From the NCBI GenBank assembly GCA_947495055.1, contig CANLXO010000002.1, positions 186,001-250,000 on the forward strand: a DNA stretch of 64,000 nt. Direction: 5' to 3'. Source of the DNA: an uncultured Psychrobacter sp. Its GTDB lineage: Bacteria; Pseudomonadota; Gammaproteobacteria; Pseudomonadales; Moraxellaceae. Shown piece after piece: positions 34,013 through 44,681 of this stretch. The notes below the pieces were generated by a model. That model was not told the DNA's origin. It searched no databases and saw only the letters and a list, made by a program, of their open reading frames with translations. How positions within the stretch are numbered: the stretch's first letter is position 1; each line of letters opens with the position of its first letter. A program made the position numbers and the translations under genes.

Positions 34013-34345
34013 ATGAACTTTTTTATCCAATCTGCTCATGCCGCTGAAGCTGGCGCCGCTGGTGGTGCTTCACTATTTGGTCAGATCCTACTGCCCGTTG
34101 CGTTCTTTGCTATTTTTTACTTCTTAGTTATTCGCCCGCAGTCAAAGCGTACCAAAGAGCATCGCGCGATGGTTAGTGCTTTGACCGTTGGTAGTGAGAT
34201 TATCTTTGCTGGTGGTTTGATGGGCCGTATCAAGCACCTAGAAGGTGACTATGCTGTTGTAAGCTTAAACAACAACACTGATGTCAAAGTGCAGCGCGCT
34301 TCTGTTATTTCAGTCTTGCCTGCTGGCACTATTGAGAGCGTATAA
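34013..34345 (+). CDS. yajC: Sec translocase accessory subunit YajC
   Basis: A 110-residue inner-membrane protein of the SecDF-YajC complex. It has a short periplasmic start, one transmembrane helix (about residues 23-43, ILLPVAFFAIFYFLVI) ending with the hallmark RPQSKR, then the cytoplasmic domain with LTVGSEIIFAGGLMGRI. GAGAGA precedes the ATG. It is the first gene of the yajC-secD-secF set on the plus strand. Confidence 0.95.
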   Translation: MNFFIQSAHAAEAGAAGGASLFGQILLPVAFFAIFYFLVIRPQSKRTKEHRAMVSALTVGSEIIFAGGLMGRIKHLEGDYAVVSLNNNTDVKVQRASVISVLPAGTIESV

Positions 34346-34377
34346 CCTTTAGTTATTAAATGTGCACTATTATATAG

Positions 34378-34404
34378 AAGTGACCGCTTCAACGGTCACT
34401 TTTG
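34378..34404 (+). terminator. Hairpin between yajC and secD
   Basis: AGTGACCG (34379-34386) pairs with CGGTCACT (34393-34400) over a six-base loop, followed by only TTT. It may be a leaky terminator that lowers secD/secF expression relative to yajC. Confidence 0.55.
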
Positions 34405-34472
34405 TGCGCTTGAGCTCACAATAGGCACACAAGTTGTCTAACCCATTATGTTATCAACTTTAAGAAGTGATT

Positions 34473-36350
34473 ATGCAATATCCCGCTTGGAAATACCTGA
34501 TCATTACCGTCGTGCTTATCATAGCCGGTCTATATGCAGCCCCAAACCTTTATCCTGATGAACCTGCCGTACAGATAACTAGTGCGGCTGCAGGTACTCA
34601 GCTGTCTGAGGGTATCTTGACAGAGTCTGAGAGTCTGCTTGAGTCAGCTGGTATCGACTACCATAATGGTACGTTTGAAGGTAACAGTGCGCTTATACGT
34701 CTCGATAATCCAACCACGCAGCTTAAAGCGCAAGAGGTGCTTAAGCAGAACTTGAGTGAGGATTATGTCGTAGCCCTAAACTTAGCGCAAACGACGCCGC
34801 AGTGGCTGCGTGATATCGGGGCAAAGCCTATGAAGCTTGGGCTAGATTTGCGCGGCGGGGTGCGCTTTGTACTCGAAGTCGATATGGATAAGGCATTGGA
34901 GCAGCGCTTAACTAGTGCTAGCCGTGATATGCGCCGTGAGCTACGTGCTGAGCGCGTGGCGGTCACAGGTATTAAAACAGATGGTCTTAATATCGTATTG
35001 CACTTTGCTGATACCGATAGCCGTAATCGCGCGCAAAACATCTTGCAAGGCTCGATGGGTAACACTTTTAATCTGCAATCGTCTATCGATGAGCAAGGCC
35101 CTGCCTTAGTCATGTCATACAACGACGCCACTATCGATGAGATCAATAGTTACGCGGTCAATCAAAACTTGACGACTCTGCGTAATCGTATTGCAGAGCT
35201 TGGCGTGACTGAGGCTTTGGTTCAATCGCAAGGCGCTAGCCGTATCGTTGTTGAGTTGCCAGGGGTACAAGATACCGCTGAAGCTAAGCGTGTCCTTGGT
35301 CGTACGGCCAATCTTGAGTTTCGCCTGGTTGCTGAAGGTAGTGAGACTTATACGGGCGGTATTCCGCCTGCGGGTACCGAAGCCTTCCCGTTTGAGAGCT
35401 TAGATGGTCCGCCTGTATTATTAGAGCGTCAAGCGATTGTCACAGGGGACAAGGTGACCAACGCGCAAACAGGTGTGGACGAGAGCGGTATGCCTGAGGT
35501 CAGTATTACTTTGGACAGCGCTGGTGGTAGGCTCATGCAAAACGCCACGCGCACCGCTGTTGGCAACCAGATGGCGGTTTTGTTTATTGAAAATAAGCAA
35601 AGAATCACTTATGAAGAGGATGCAGCGACTGGCGAGATGGTAGAGATACGTACGCCGTATGCCGAGACCAAAGTCATCAACCGCGCTAATATTCAGGCCG
35701 TTTTGGGTTCATCCTTTCGTATTACTGGACTCGATAGCAGTGCTGAAGCCGCTGAATTAGCCCTGTTACTACGCTCAGGTGCCCTTGCCGCACCGATGTA
35801 TTTCGTCGAAGAGCGCACCATTGGTCCGTCACTAGGACAAGAAAACATCGAAAAGGGTCTGTTTTCAACGCAAGTGGGTTATCTGCTAGTCTTCGCCTTT
35901 ATGATTATCTTTTATCGTCTATTTGGGGTCATTGCTAATGTGGCGCTGGCGATTAACGTTATTATTATTATCGCTATTATGTCGATATTAGGCTCGTCGC
36001 TGACTCTGCCTGGTATTGCCGGTATCGTCTTGACTATAGGTATGGCGGTCGATGCCAACGTGCTGATCTTTGAGCGCATACGCGAGGAGCTGGCAAATGG
36101 GGTGCGGCCAAAATCTGCTATCGTGGCAGGTTTTGATCGCGCCTTTAGTAGTATCTTTGATGCTAATATCACAACCCTACTGGTTGCTTTTATTCTATTC
36201 GCCATCGGTACAGGCCCTATCAAAGGCTTTGCCATCACTTTAGCTATCGGTATCGTCAGCTCATTATTTACGGCGATTTTGGTCACGCGCGCGCTGGTTC
36301 AAATTGCTTATGGCAAGCGCAAATCAATCAAACGTCTGAGCATCGGTTAG
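34473..36350 (+). CDS. secD: Protein translocase subunit SecD
   Basis: With SecF it uses the proton motive force to pull exported proteins out of the Sec channel. A 625-residue length is normal. The start MQYPAWKYL matches the E. coli pattern and has AAGAAG upstream; a GTG six bases earlier is in frame. The first helix is at residues 8-24. The periplasmic P1 domain begins KLGLDLRGGVRFVLEVD, a SecD hallmark. The C-terminal half has five more helices, including GIVLTIGMAVDANVLIFERI. The stop codon overlaps the ribosome binding site of secF, nine bases away. Confidence 0.97.
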   Translation: MQYPAWKYLIITVVLIIAGLYAAPNLYPDEPAVQITSAAAGTQLSEGILTESESLLESAGIDYHNGTFEGNSALIRLDNPTTQLKAQEVLKQNLSEDYVVALNLAQTTPQWLRDIGAKPMKLGLDLRGGVRFVLEVDMDKALEQRLTSASRDMRRELRAERVAVTGIKTDGLNIVLHFADTDSRNRAQNILQGSMGNTFNLQSSIDEQGPALVMSYNDATIDEINSYAVNQNLTTLRNRIAELGVTEALVQSQGASRIVVELPGVQDTAEAKRVLGRTANLEFRLVAEGSETYTGGIPPAGTEAFPFESLDGPPVLLERQAIVTGDKVTNAQTGVDESGMPEVSITLDSAGGRLMQNATRTAVGNQMAVLFIENKQRITYEEDAATGEMVEIRTPYAETKVINRANIQAVLGSSFRITGLDSSAEAAELALLLRSGALAAPMYFVEERTIGPSLGQENIEKGLFSTQVGYLLVFAFMIIFYRLFGVIANVALAINVIIIIAIMSILGSSLTLPGIAGIVLTIGMAVDANVLIFERIREELANGVRPKSAIVAGFDRAFSSIFDANITTLLVAFILFAIGTGPIKGFAITLAIGIVSSLFTAILVTRALVQIAYGKRKSIKRLSIG

Positions 36351-36359
36351 GAGAATACT

Positions 36360-37646
36360 ATGGCGATTAATGATAACAATAACCCAGAGAACAATAACAC
36401 GCCAACCTCTGGTGGTTCAGGCAGTGGCTCTAGCAATGATCCGAATAAACGCCGCCGCAACCGCAATAAGCCGCGCCGTGATGGTAAAGGGAGCAATACC
36501 CAAAAAAGCAGTCGCATCAATGACAGCGCCACTACTGATAAGCTCGATAAAGGCAACTCCAAAAAACAGTCACGCCGCGTAGGTTCTGCATTAGCCGCGC
36601 AAACGCCTGACCTTGTCAAAGACGAGCCGATAAGTGCTCATGATAGCGCCGCTGAAGATGCTGCAGCACAGGCTGAAGGCGGTATCAAAGCCGTTGGTAA
36701 TCAGCGTATTATCCCCTTTATGAAGATAGAAAAGCCGATGGCGCTGTTGTCTTTATTTATGGTAATTGCCAGTATTATAGCCATCGCTGTTAATGGTCTA
36801 AACTTAGGGCTTGATTTCACCGGCGGCGTATCCGCTGATGTGCGCTATGAGCAGCCTGTTGAACAGATCGATGTGGTACAGGCACTAGCTAGTAATGGCT
36901 TTGATGATGCGGTAGTGCAGTATTTAGGCACGCGTGAGGAGCTACTCGTACGCCTGCCCCCTCAGTCTGATAATATCGATGGACTGAGCACTAGCCTTAC
37001 TCAAGCTCTAGCCTTGCCAAGTAACACGGCTGAGATTAGTAACGTCAACATTATTGGTAGTCAGGTCGGTAACGAGGTTTATTTAAACTCAGTTATGGCT
37101 TTGGCGTTAGCCCTACTATGTATGCTTGGTTACGTTGCCTTGCGTTTTCAGTTTAAGCTCTCTCTTGGTGCGGTGCTCTCACTATTTCATGATGCGGTGG
37201 TGACTATCGGTGTCTTTGCGCTATTTGGTCTGCCTTTTGATTTGACTGTGCTGGCGGCAATTTTGGCATTAATTGGTTATTCACTCAACGATACGATCGT
37301 CGTTTATGACCGTATCCGTGAGAACTTTCGCCGCGTACGTGGTATCACGCCGAGCCAGACGGTTGACTTATCGCTCACAGAGACGCTGCGCCGTACTATT
37401 ATGACCATCTCAACGGTGCTTTTGGTCGTGCTAGCCATGATGTTCTTGGGCGGCGATGGCCTCTATTGGTTCTCGGTAGCATTGTTTATCGGTCTGCTGG
37501 CAGGTACCTACTCCTCTACTTATATCGCAAGCTCTATCCCGCTACGTATGGGTCTATCGCGCGATGATTTTGTGGTCAAAGTAAAACCTGAGTTTGAAGA
37601 AGAGATTGTTACCTTTAATGATCCTAAAATGTTCGAACAGGATTAA
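36360..37646 (+). CDS. secF: Protein translocase subunit SecF, with hydrophilic N-terminal extension
   Basis: The SecF core starts near residue 115 (IIPFMKIEKPMALLSLFMV), continues with NLGLDFTGGVSADVRY and has the membrane motif AAILALIGYSLNDTIVVYDRI, all typical. The first ~110 residues are an extra Asn/Ser/Lys/Arg-rich segment (NDNNNPENNNTPTSGGSGSG, then KRRRNRNKPRRDGK) that E. coli SecF (323 residues) lacks. Its basic stretch would lie in the cytoplasm. TAGGAG lies at the secD stop, so translation is probably coupled. A strong terminator follows. Confidence 0.95.
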   Translation: MAINDNNNPENNNTPTSGGSGSGSSNDPNKRRRNRNKPRRDGKGSNTQKSSRINDSATTDKLDKGNSKKQSRRVGSALAAQTPDLVKDEPISAHDSAAEDAAAQAEGGIKAVGNQRIIPFMKIEKPMALLSLFMVIASIIAIAVNGLNLGLDFTGGVSADVRYEQPVEQIDVVQALASNGFDDAVVQYLGTREELLVRLPPQSDNIDGLSTSLTQALALPSNTAEISNVNIIGSQVGNEVYLNSVMALALALLCMLGYVALRFQFKLSLGAVLSLFHDAVVTIGVFALFGLPFDLTVLAAILALIGYSLNDTIVVYDRIRENFRRVRGITPSQTVDLSLTETLRRTIMTISTVLLVVLAMMFLGGDGLYWFSVALFIGLLAGTYSSTYIASSIPLRMGLSRDDFVVKVKPEFEEEIVTFNDPKMFEQD

Positions 37647-37721
37647 AGGTAGACTAAGCCTCAATTTAAGTCATTAGAATCAAAAATAGACTTAGATTAA
37701 GGCTTCGCCAAAACGTTAGAT

Positions 37722-37768
37722 AAAAGCACCTAACTCATCATCATGAGTGTTGGGTGCTTTTATTTTTA
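37722..37768 (+). terminator. Strong terminator after secF
   Basis: AAAAGCACC plus TAACTCAT (37722-37738) pair with ATGAGTGTTGGGTGCTTTT (37743-37761), giving a long stem with small mismatches and a T-rich tail. Confidence 0.85.
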
Positions 37769-37853
37769 AGTGCTTTGGTGAATGAATGTGCTAGCTTGTC
37801 AGTTTCAGCTCAATTATAAGCATTACGTATACGCTAAGTATAAGTGACCTCCT

Positions 37854-39269
37854 ATGTCGATGCCCTCTTCCAGTCACACGCCGGCAAACCCGCCTATTGA
37901 TACCCGCTATGCGCATATCATTGCGATAGCCTTGCCTGTATTATTAGCTAATTTAGCGATGCCGCTACAAAGCGTGATTGATACCGCTATCGTTGGCAAC
38001 ATGAATGATACCGCCAAATTAGCGGGAATGGGTTTGGCGATACAGCTATTATCCTTGCTACTGGTAAGCTTTAACTTTTTACAATACGCCTCCTCAGGTC
38101 TGTCCGCACAAGCCGTTGGTCAGCTGGCTCGTAACCAGTTAATAAAGGGTCAATCAGGAACTCATCAACCCTCACCGCTATTGTCTATTTTGCAACGAGC
38201 TTTGCTGCTGGCCTTTGGAATCGGCGCGCTGTTACTAGTAGCAAAGCCTTGGCTTATTGACTACGGTTTACAAGCGCTATCGGCTAATCCTGATAGTGGC
38301 ATTGCTGCAAAAACCTATCTTGACGTGCGCTTTTGGGGCGTGATCGCTGAGCTTATGAACTTTGCTTTTATTGGCTGGTTTGCCGGTCAAGGTAAAACGC
38401 GATATATGCTTTATCAGCAAGGCTTTATCGCCATAATTAATATTATATTGACGCTGTTTTTTGTCTTTGCCTTAGATATGGGCTTGTTCGGTGTGGCTCT
38501 GGGAACGACGATCGCCTTTTGGCTTGGTGTAGTGCTAGCGCTGTGGTTAAGCCGTCGTCATTTAGAGTTACCTTGGTCGGCATTATTTAGCGCAAATCCA
38601 CAAGACTTCGCTAGATATAAAATGCTTAGGCTATTTTCTTTGAATAAAGACATCTTTATTCGCACCCTTATTTTGACCCTAAGCTTTGCTTGGGTGACAC
38701 GTTTATCGGCGCAAAGTGGTGACTTGGTACTTGCTGCTAATGCTATTTTATTACAAGTACTGAGCATCTCAGCTTTTGCCTTAGATGGTGTGGCGGTCTC
38801 AGCTGAGACCTTGAGCGGTCAAGCAGCAGGCAGACGCGACTGGCGACGCTTTCGCACTATCGTTAAGCGCACAGGTGTGGTCAGTTATGGCCTAGCTTTA
38901 ATGCTAAGTCTAATATGGTGGCTTATCATCCCCACGTATCTAGAGTTTATGACTAATATTGATGCAGTGTTCGCTCTTGCTTATGATTATCACATCTATG
39001 CTGTGCTCCTGCCGCTCGTTGGTGTCGGTGCGTACTGGCTTGATGGTATTTTCTTTGGCTTGACGGCGGGTAAGGTCATTCGTAATGCAGCGCTTATTTT
39101 AGCCGTTGTTTTTTTTCCGCTCAGTTGGCTGCTATATCAGCAGTGGGATATGACAGGTATTTGGCTAAGCGTCTGGGCGCTGTTATTACTGCGCGTCATT
39201 ATTCTAGGCGGGTTTTTGTATCAAACATATATGACAGGTAGTTATCAAAAAAGACAACCTGAGAGTTAG
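37854..39269 (+). CDS. MATE family efflux transporter (DinF-like)
   Basis: A 471-residue inner-membrane protein with about twelve hydrophobic helices. The start of the first MatE repeat reads IALPVLLANLAMPLQSVIDTAIVGN, and AGMGLAIQLLSLLLVSFNFLQYASSGLSAQAVGQ matches DinF-type members; the second repeat has VSAETLSGQAAGRRDWRRF. MATE proteins export cationic drugs or metabolites using Na+ or H+. The substrate is not visible here. No good ribosome binding site is seen at this ATG; ATG two codons later is an alternative. Confidence 0.9.
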   Translation: MSMPSSSHTPANPPIDTRYAHIIAIALPVLLANLAMPLQSVIDTAIVGNMNDTAKLAGMGLAIQLLSLLLVSFNFLQYASSGLSAQAVGQLARNQLIKGQSGTHQPSPLLSILQRALLLAFGIGALLLVAKPWLIDYGLQALSANPDSGIAAKTYLDVRFWGVIAELMNFAFIGWFAGQGKTRYMLYQQGFIAIINIILTLFFVFALDMGLFGVALGTTIAFWLGVVLALWLSRRHLELPWSALFSANPQDFARYKMLRLFSLNKDIFIRTLILTLSFAWVTRLSAQSGDLVLAANAILLQVLSISAFALDGVAVSAETLSGQAAGRRDWRRFRTIVKRTGVVSYGLALMLSLIWWLIIPTYLEFMTNIDAVFALAYDYHIYAVLLPLVGVGAYWLDGIFFGLTAGKVIRNAALILAVVFFPLSWLLYQQWDMTGIWLSVWALLLLRVIILGGFLYQTYMTGSYQKRQPES

Positions 39270-39314
39270 CGCAAGTTTTAGATAAAAACCATAAAAAGCA
39301 AATTAGGATGTTCT

Positions 39315-40052
39315 GTGAGCACACATTTAGATTTAGATAAAGCAAACCCGCCGCACCACACTCATTACGACTGGGCGACAGGCTTTAAAAAAAGCATTCC
39401 TGTAGCGATGGGTTATTTGCCAGCGGGCATTGCCTTTGGGGTACTCGCGCAAGTAGCAGGCATTCCTGTGTGGGCGACAATTATGCTCAGCCTCTTGCTC
39501 TACGCAGGAGCAGCGCAATATGCCTGTTTACCTATGCTGAGCGGCACTCTGCCAATAGGTAATATCGCCACCAACATCGCGGCGATCAATCTGCGTCATG
39601 TCTTTTATGCGATGCCACTACTCAACTATATGCCCTCGCATAAGCTTGCCAAAACCTACTGTCTATTTGCACTTACCGATGAGACTTTTTCGGTAATGAC
39701 GAGTCTGCCTAATGAGACGCGGCGTGCTCTGATACTGCCTATTAGCTTATTTAATCAAAGCTGGTGGGTACTGGCATCTGCTATTGGCGTTATGATAGGC
39801 AGTGCGCTCAATGATCTGGTGCCGCATTTGGACTTTGCACTGGTATGCTTGTTTGCTATTTTAGCTTATGAGCAATTTCAAACTATTAAGCGCTACTTTC
39901 CAATTGGTATTGCCGCCATAGCGCTGGTTTTAGCCTCGTTGTTTACTCAAGATTGGCTACTACTTGTCGCTATAAGCATTTGTATGCTGCTGATTTTACT
40001 GCGCGGATTTTGGTTACAGCGCCGTGCAAAAGGGGTGACGCATGACGAGTAG
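39315..40052 (+). CDS. azlC: AzlC-family branched-chain amino acid exporter, large subunit
   Basis: A 245-residue membrane protein starting at GTG with AGGA six bases upstream. AzlC signatures are present: KSIPVAMGYLPAGIAFGVLA, LLYAGAAQYACLPML, NLRHVFYAMPLL and the FALTDETFSVM motif. Together with the small AzlD subunit encoded next, it should export branched-chain amino acids or analogues. The azlD start lies inside its last codons (11-base overlap). Confidence 0.92.
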   Translation: MSTHLDLDKANPPHHTHYDWATGFKKSIPVAMGYLPAGIAFGVLAQVAGIPVWATIMLSLLLYAGAAQYACLPMLSGTLPIGNIATNIAAINLRHVFYAMPLLNYMPSHKLAKTYCLFALTDETFSVMTSLPNETRRALILPISLFNQSWWVLASAIGVMIGSALNDLVPHLDFALVCLFAILAYEQFQTIKRYFPIGIAAIALVLASLFTQDWLLLVAISICMLLILLRGFWLQRRAKGVTHDE

Positions 40053-40401
40053 TTATCTCATTTTAGCGACCCTTGCTATGGCGGCGGTGACTTTTGTGAC
40101 TCGCGCCTTACCTGTCCTCATACCCAAAAAGGTACTCGACACTCCTTGGCTACATCGCCTTAATGAGAGCCTGCCGTTGTCCGTGATGGTACTGCTTATC
40201 TTAACCAGCCTCTCCTATCAAGAGCTATCTTTGAGTACGCGCCTAAATAGTGCTGAGATGCACTTGCTACTGGCACAGATCGGTGCGCTAACTGCCGTGC
40301 TATTTATTTATCACATTAGTCGTCAGCTACTCGTCAGTATGCTCGTTGGCATTGCGACTATTAATGGCTTACTTTGGCTATTTGCGCGTATGTTAGGCTA
40401 A
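40042..40401 (+). CDS. azlD: AzlD-family branched-chain amino acid exporter, small subunit
   Basis: A 119-residue protein with about four hydrophobic helices. The typical AzlD start is seen (LATLAMAAVTFVTRALPVLIP), then WLHRLNESLPLSVMVLLIL. GGGGTGA lies upstream inside azlC. It is translationally coupled with azlC and the two likely work as a complex. Confidence 0.9.
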   Translation: MTSSYLILATLAMAAVTFVTRALPVLIPKKVLDTPWLHRLNESLPLSVMVLLILTSLSYQELSLSTRLNSAEMHLLLAQIGALTAVLFIYHISRQLLVSMLVGIATINGLLWLFARMLG

Positions 40402-40410
40402 GTTGTAGCC

Positions 40411-40450
40411 AAAAAAAAGGCTGAACTCCCAATCGAGATCAGCCTTTTTT
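40411..40450. terminator. Bidirectional terminator between azlD and purF
   Basis: AAAAAAGGCTGA (40413-40424) pairs with TCAGCCTTTTTT (40439-40450) across a 14-base loop. The A-run and T-run let it act on both convergent genes. Confidence 0.85.
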
Positions 40451-40472
40451 CTTTAGCACTACAAACTTAGAA

Positions 40473-42008
40473 TTATAACTCTTCAACACCCATCATATCG
40501 ACTGGCGTATCAGCGACAATTTGCACGCCTTTTTTGCCGATCTTAGCAGTGTCATTACGCAGCTCTTGCAGGTGATCAAGATACGCTTCATTGATTTGAC
40601 CTGTGATATAACAGCCGTTAAATACTGCGCAATCAAAGCCTTCAACCTTGCTATGTTTGGTATCTTTTACTGCATCAATTAAGTCATCTAAATCTTGAAA
40701 AATTAAGCGATCAGCGCCGATGATTTTGCGTACTTCTTCTACGCTATGGCCTGAGGCGATCAGCTCGCTACGTACAGGCATATCGATGCCATAGACATTA
40801 GGATACTTAACTGGCGGCGCGGCACTAGCAAAAAACACTTTGCGCGCACCAGCATCGCGTGCCATCTGAATGATCTCATGACAGGTGGTACCGCGTACGA
40901 TAGAATCATCAACCAACAACACGTTTTTGCCTTTAAACTCAAGCGGTACGGCACTTAGCTTTTGGCGGACTGATTTTTTGCGCTGCTGCTGACCTGGCAT
41001 AATAAAGGTGCGACCGATGTAGCGGTTTTTCATAAAGCCTTCACGGTACTTGATATTCATCTTAAGCGCCAGCTCCATCGCTGAGGTGCGCGAAGTATCA
41101 GGAATAGGAATGACCACGTCGATATCATGATCCTCGCCCCACTCTTTGAGGATTTTGTCCCCAAGCTTCTCGCCCATGCGCAGACGTGATTTGTACACTG
41201 AGATATTATCCATAATTGAATCAGGACGCGCAAAGTATACATATTCAAAAATACACGGCGTGTACTCTTTTGGCTCGACACACTGATGAGTATGCAGGTT
41301 ATGATCTAAGTCAATAAATATTGCCTCGCCAGGCTTTACATCACGAATAATGCTAAACCCTGAACCCGTCAAGGCGACTGACTCTGAGGCAACCATATAT
41401 TCTGTGCCGCCGTTAGCTGCTAGGCGCTCACCGAATACGAGCGGACGAATACCGTTGGGATCACGAAATGCAATCAGGCCATGACCTGTGATCAAAGCGA
41501 CTACGCCATAAGCGCCTTCAACGCGGCCGTAAACCGCTTTTATCGCCTCAAATATATCATCAGCGCTCGGATGCGTCTTACCCAGATTTTGCATCTCATG
41601 CGCGACCACGTTGAGTAAAACCTCAGAATCTGAATCGGTATTGAGATGACGACGATCCTCTATGTACAAAGACTTAGCCAGACTCTCAGCATTGGTCAGA
41701 TTGCCGTTGTGAGCGAGCGTAATACCATAAGGAGAATTAACATAAAAGGGCTGCGCTTCAGCACTGCTCGAGGTGCCCGCTGTTGGGTAACGGACGTGAC
41801 CGATACCGAATTTGCCAACCAGTTTAATCATATGGCGGTTCATAAATACGTCACGTACCATGCCATTTTCTTTACGTAAATAGAGCCTGCCATCTTGCAA
41901 AGTGACGATACCCGCTGCGTCTTGCCCGCGATGCTGTAACATCGTTAGACCATCATAAAGAATTTGGTTAACGGGTTCATGAGCTGCAACCCCAACGACT
42001 CCACACAT
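40473..42008 (-). CDS. purF: Amidophosphoribosyltransferase
   Basis: First step of purine biosynthesis: PRPP plus glutamine to phosphoribosylamine. The N-terminal glutaminase begins with the catalytic Cys2 ([13 protein letters not shown]; no propeptide) and has [11 protein letters not shown] and LAHNGNLTN. The phosphoribosyltransferase domain has the PRPP loop [17 protein letters not shown]. Length 511 is normal. It lies downstream of cvpA with a 208-base gap on the same strand, the order found in E. coli. Confidence 0.97.
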   Translation of the reverse strand: MCGVVGVAAHEPVNQILYDGLTMLQHRGQDAAGIVTLQDGRLYLRKENGMVRDVFMNRHMIKLVGKFGIGHVRYPTAGTSSSAEAQPFYVNSPYGITLAHNGNLTNAESLAKSLYIEDRRHLNTDSDSEVLLNVVAHEMQNLGKTHPSADDIFEAIKAVYGRVEGAYGVVALITGHGLIAFRDPNGIRPLVFGERLAANGGTEYMVASESVALTGSGFSIIRDVKPGEAIFIDLDHNLHTHQCVEPKEYTPCIFEYVYFARPDSIMDNISVYKSRLRMGEKLGDKILKEWGEDHDIDVVIPIPDTSRTSAMELALKMNIKYREGFMKNRYIGRTFIMPGQQQRKKSVRQKLSAVPLEFKGKNVLLVDDSIVRGTTCHEIIQMARDAGARKVFFASAAPPVKYPNVYGIDMPVRSELIASGHSVEEVRKIIGADRLIFQDLDDLIDAVKDTKHSKVEGFDCAVFNGCYITGQINEAYLDHLQELRNDTAKIGKKGVQIVADTPVDMMGVEEL

Positions 42009-42216
42009 AGTTATGTCCTATTTTAGATCATACATGAGTAAACTTATCAAAAACGTTTTTGCTACTGATTATTTATCTTACTTATAAAATAAATGGGTGA
42101 AAAACATGATGTGCACTAAATACTGTCAAAATTAATTTTATCACGGTCTAAATGCAAATATAGTGCGCATAAAAGCCATTAATTCAACAGTTTAAAACTT
42201 AATACAACAGTCCAAA

Positions 42217-42714
42217 CTATGACTGATTGATCTGACTCCACGCAACGCCCAGCATATCTGACGCAAGCTCCTTACCCATAGGAGCATAAGGCATAAGCTC
42301 AGGGGCAATAACTGAGGTCTCCCACTGCGGTAATTGTACCAATAAAGGTGCACTGATACTCAGTATCACTAAGATCACTAATATATTTTTGGCAGCGCCT
42401 AATACGCCGCCTGCCAGCTTGTCAACGACGCCTAAATTTAACGTTTTGAGAGCACTTGAGAAGACAAAAGCAAGCGTATGCATAACTGCTAATATTACTA
42501 AGACCACAAGCAAAAATGCTAATGCCATTTGCAGCACTGGACTTTCAACAATGCCAGATAACTGCGGCGCTATAGAGTTTGCCAAACGCGTCGCTGCAAT
42601 CAAAGCGATAAACCAGCCGACGAGACCAACTGCTGTCTTGATCAAACCCACTTGAAAGCCGCGCCATAAGCCAATAAGCACGACAAAGGCAATCATTATA
42701 TCTAGGCCACTCAT
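42217..42714 (-). CDS. cvpA: CvpA family membrane protein
   Basis: A 165-residue inner-membrane protein with four hydrophobic helices, beginning MSGLDIMIAFVVLIGLWRGFQVGLIKT, the usual CvpA start. Needed for colicin V production in E. coli and found next to purF there, as here. AGGCGG precedes the ATG. It follows pyrD by 59 bases on the same strand. Confidence 0.9.
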   Translation of the reverse strand: MSGLDIMIAFVVLIGLWRGFQVGLIKTAVGLVGWFIALIAATRLANSIAPQLSGIVESPVLQMALAFLLVVLVILAVMHTLAFVFSSALKTLNLGVVDKLAGGVLGAAKNILVILVILSISAPLLVQLPQWETSVIAPELMPYAPMGKELASDMLGVAWSQINQS

Positions 42715-42773
42715 ATCACCGCCTGTTATTGAGGATAGCTATGTTGAAACGGCGACTTTTAGGACGGCACCAT

Positions 42774-43820
42774 TTAGCTGTTGATGTCACTTTCCATCGC
42801 ATCATAATAGCCGCCAATCGCCTGAATGCTTGATTGTACCAGTCCAGGGCCTCGGTAAATCAGGCCAGTATAGAGCTGTATTAAGTCCGCACCAGCTGTT
42901 ATCTTTTTGACCGCTTTGTCAGGACTATCTATTCCGCCCACTCCAATCAAAGCGACTTTATCGCCTAATTGATCCGCAAACTGTTGCAATATTTGAGTAC
43001 TGATATGGCTGACAGGGCGACCTGATAAACCACCTGCTTGATCGCCATCGAGTAAATCCTCAACGCCTATTCGGCTCAAAGTAGTATTGGTCGCGATAAG
43101 ACCGTCAATCTCAAAGTCTAATAACTGCTGGGAGATATAATCTACTTGGTCTGGTTCTAAATCAGGCGCGACTTTGAGCACGAGCGGCACATAGAATCCA
43201 TATTCAGTCGCCAACTGCTGATGGCGGTTTTTGATAGTAGCTAGCAGCCCGGTTAGCGCCTCACCACTTTGCAAATCACGTAAGTTTTTAGTATTAGGCG
43301 ATGAAATATTAACAGTGATATACGAGGCATGCGGATAGACGCGCTCTAAGCAGTAGACATAATCATCAGCCGCTTGCTCGACAGGGGTACTGGCATTTTT
43401 GCCAATATTAATACCGATATTGCCTTTGTATTTGCAGTTTTTGACGTTCTCAATGAGATAATCAACGCCTTGATTATTAAACCCCATGCGGTTAATAATA
43501 GCATCCGCCTGTCTGATTCGAAACAGTCGCGGCTTCTCATTACCTATCTGCGGCTTAGGGGTAACCGTACCCACCTCAATAAAACCAAAACCCAGCTCTG
43601 CTAAGGCATCAATATAATCGCCGTTCTTATCTAACCCTGCGGCTAAGCCCACTGGATTTGGAAATTGTAAACCCATGCATTCTGTCGGGTGCATCGGCTG
43701 CCCGTACACTAGGCCCAAAGCCCGTGCCTTGTGTGCCTTGTGCAACAAGGACAATGTCATGTCATGAGCGTGCTCAGGATCCATTTTGAACAAAAAAGGG
43801 CGAAGTAAGGTATAAGACAT
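42774..43820 (-). CDS. pyrD: Dihydroorotate dehydrogenase (quinone), class 2
   Basis: Oxidises dihydroorotate to orotate in pyrimidine synthesis, feeding electrons to quinone. The 348-residue length and the N-terminal membrane-associating helical part ([19 protein letters not shown]) identify class 2. FMN-domain motifs include [32 protein letters not shown], the catalytic-Ser region [15 protein letters not shown], and [17 protein letters not shown]. Its clustering with cvpA and purF joins pyrimidine and purine genes. Confidence 0.96.
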   Translation of the reverse strand: MSYTLLRPFLFKMDPEHAHDMTLSLLHKAHKARALGLVYGQPMHPTECMGLQFPNPVGLAAGLDKNGDYIDALAELGFGFIEVGTVTPKPQIGNEKPRLFRIRQADAIINRMGFNNQGVDYLIENVKNCKYKGNIGINIGKNASTPVEQAADDYVYCLERVYPHASYITVNISSPNTKNLRDLQSGEALTGLLATIKNRHQQLATEYGFYVPLVLKVAPDLEPDQVDYISQQLLDFEIDGLIATNTTLSRIGVEDLLDGDQAGGLSGRPVSHISTQILQQFADQLGDKVALIGVGGIDSPDKAVKKITAGADLIQLYTGLIYRGPGLVQSSIQAIGGYYDAMESDINS

Positions 43821-43955
43821 AGTGGCGATAGACCTTGCTTAGAGTAATGATGAATAAAGGGTAAAATCAGGCGCTGCGATTATATCAGCTTAACAGAAAT
43901 AAGACTAAGATTTGATTAATAGCTCGACTAATTTAGCCCATACACAAGTAATATA

Positions 43956-44489
43956 TTAAGGTACAGGACGATTATCTGTTAAAGCTATCCAGCCGCGTAC
44001 GATACGGTACAGATGCCATATAAAGGTTACGATGATAATAATCAAACCAAAACCTGTCAGTAATATCGAACCAATAGCTAAGTTATCGCCGGCCTCTAGC
44101 ATCATACTGACCCCAAAACCACTGAGCGCAAAGAGTACAATGACAATGCCAATCACAAACCAGACGATACTGTACCAAAAGGTCTTAATCTGCCAATCAA
44201 AGTGGGTAGCAAGCCACGAGCCGTCTGCTTCTTGTCGTTTTGAGTAGTTCATGACAATGGGCACGACCCACAGCAGACCTGCGGTAAAGTAGCTGACGAC
44301 ATACAACAAATAAGTCAGATGATTGTAAGCGATTAGTGAGCGCTGTTTTTTATTACTCATCGCATTCTGACGCGCCACGCCGTACTCTTTTTGTACGTCA
44401 AAACGCCTTGGATCTGATAGCGCCTCAATCTCGGCGGTCTTGGTTCTACGAGTTTGCGCCTCTGAGTTGGAATCTACATTGCGTGACAT
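43956..44489 (-). CDS. Predicted membrane protein, DUF4870-like
   Basis: About 177 residues. The start at 44489 is chosen because GGAGGT sits eight bases upstream; an ATG 45 bases earlier is less likely. A hydrophilic N-terminus (~60 residues) is followed by NHLTYLLYVVSYFTAGLLWVVPIVMNY and two more hydrophobic segments, the spacing of DUF4870-like four-helix membrane proteins. The C-terminus has LYRIVRGWIALTDNRPVP, close to the RxxxGxxxxxxN end of that family. Function unknown. Confidence 0.75.
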   Translation of the reverse strand: MSRNVDSNSEAQTRRTKTAEIEALSDPRRFDVQKEYGVARQNAMSNKKQRSLIAYNHLTYLLYVVSYFTAGLLWVVPIVMNYSKRQEADGSWLATHFDWQIKTFWYSIVWFVIGIVIVLFALSGFGVSMMLEAGDNLAIGSILLTGFGLIIIIVTFIWHLYRIVRGWIALTDNRPVP

Positions 44490-44681
44490 AATAAGCACCT
44501 CCAATGGTCTATAGCATAGCGCTATAATTGACAAGCGCTGTCACTGATACTGATGATTGCTTACTGTATTGCGTCAACTCATATGCTTTTCAAGCAGTGG
44601 CTATCGATGACAATTGAACAAACAAAGCTTTAGGCAGTGCCCTCAATTAAGAGAATAAGACACTTGTCTCTTATAAAGCGT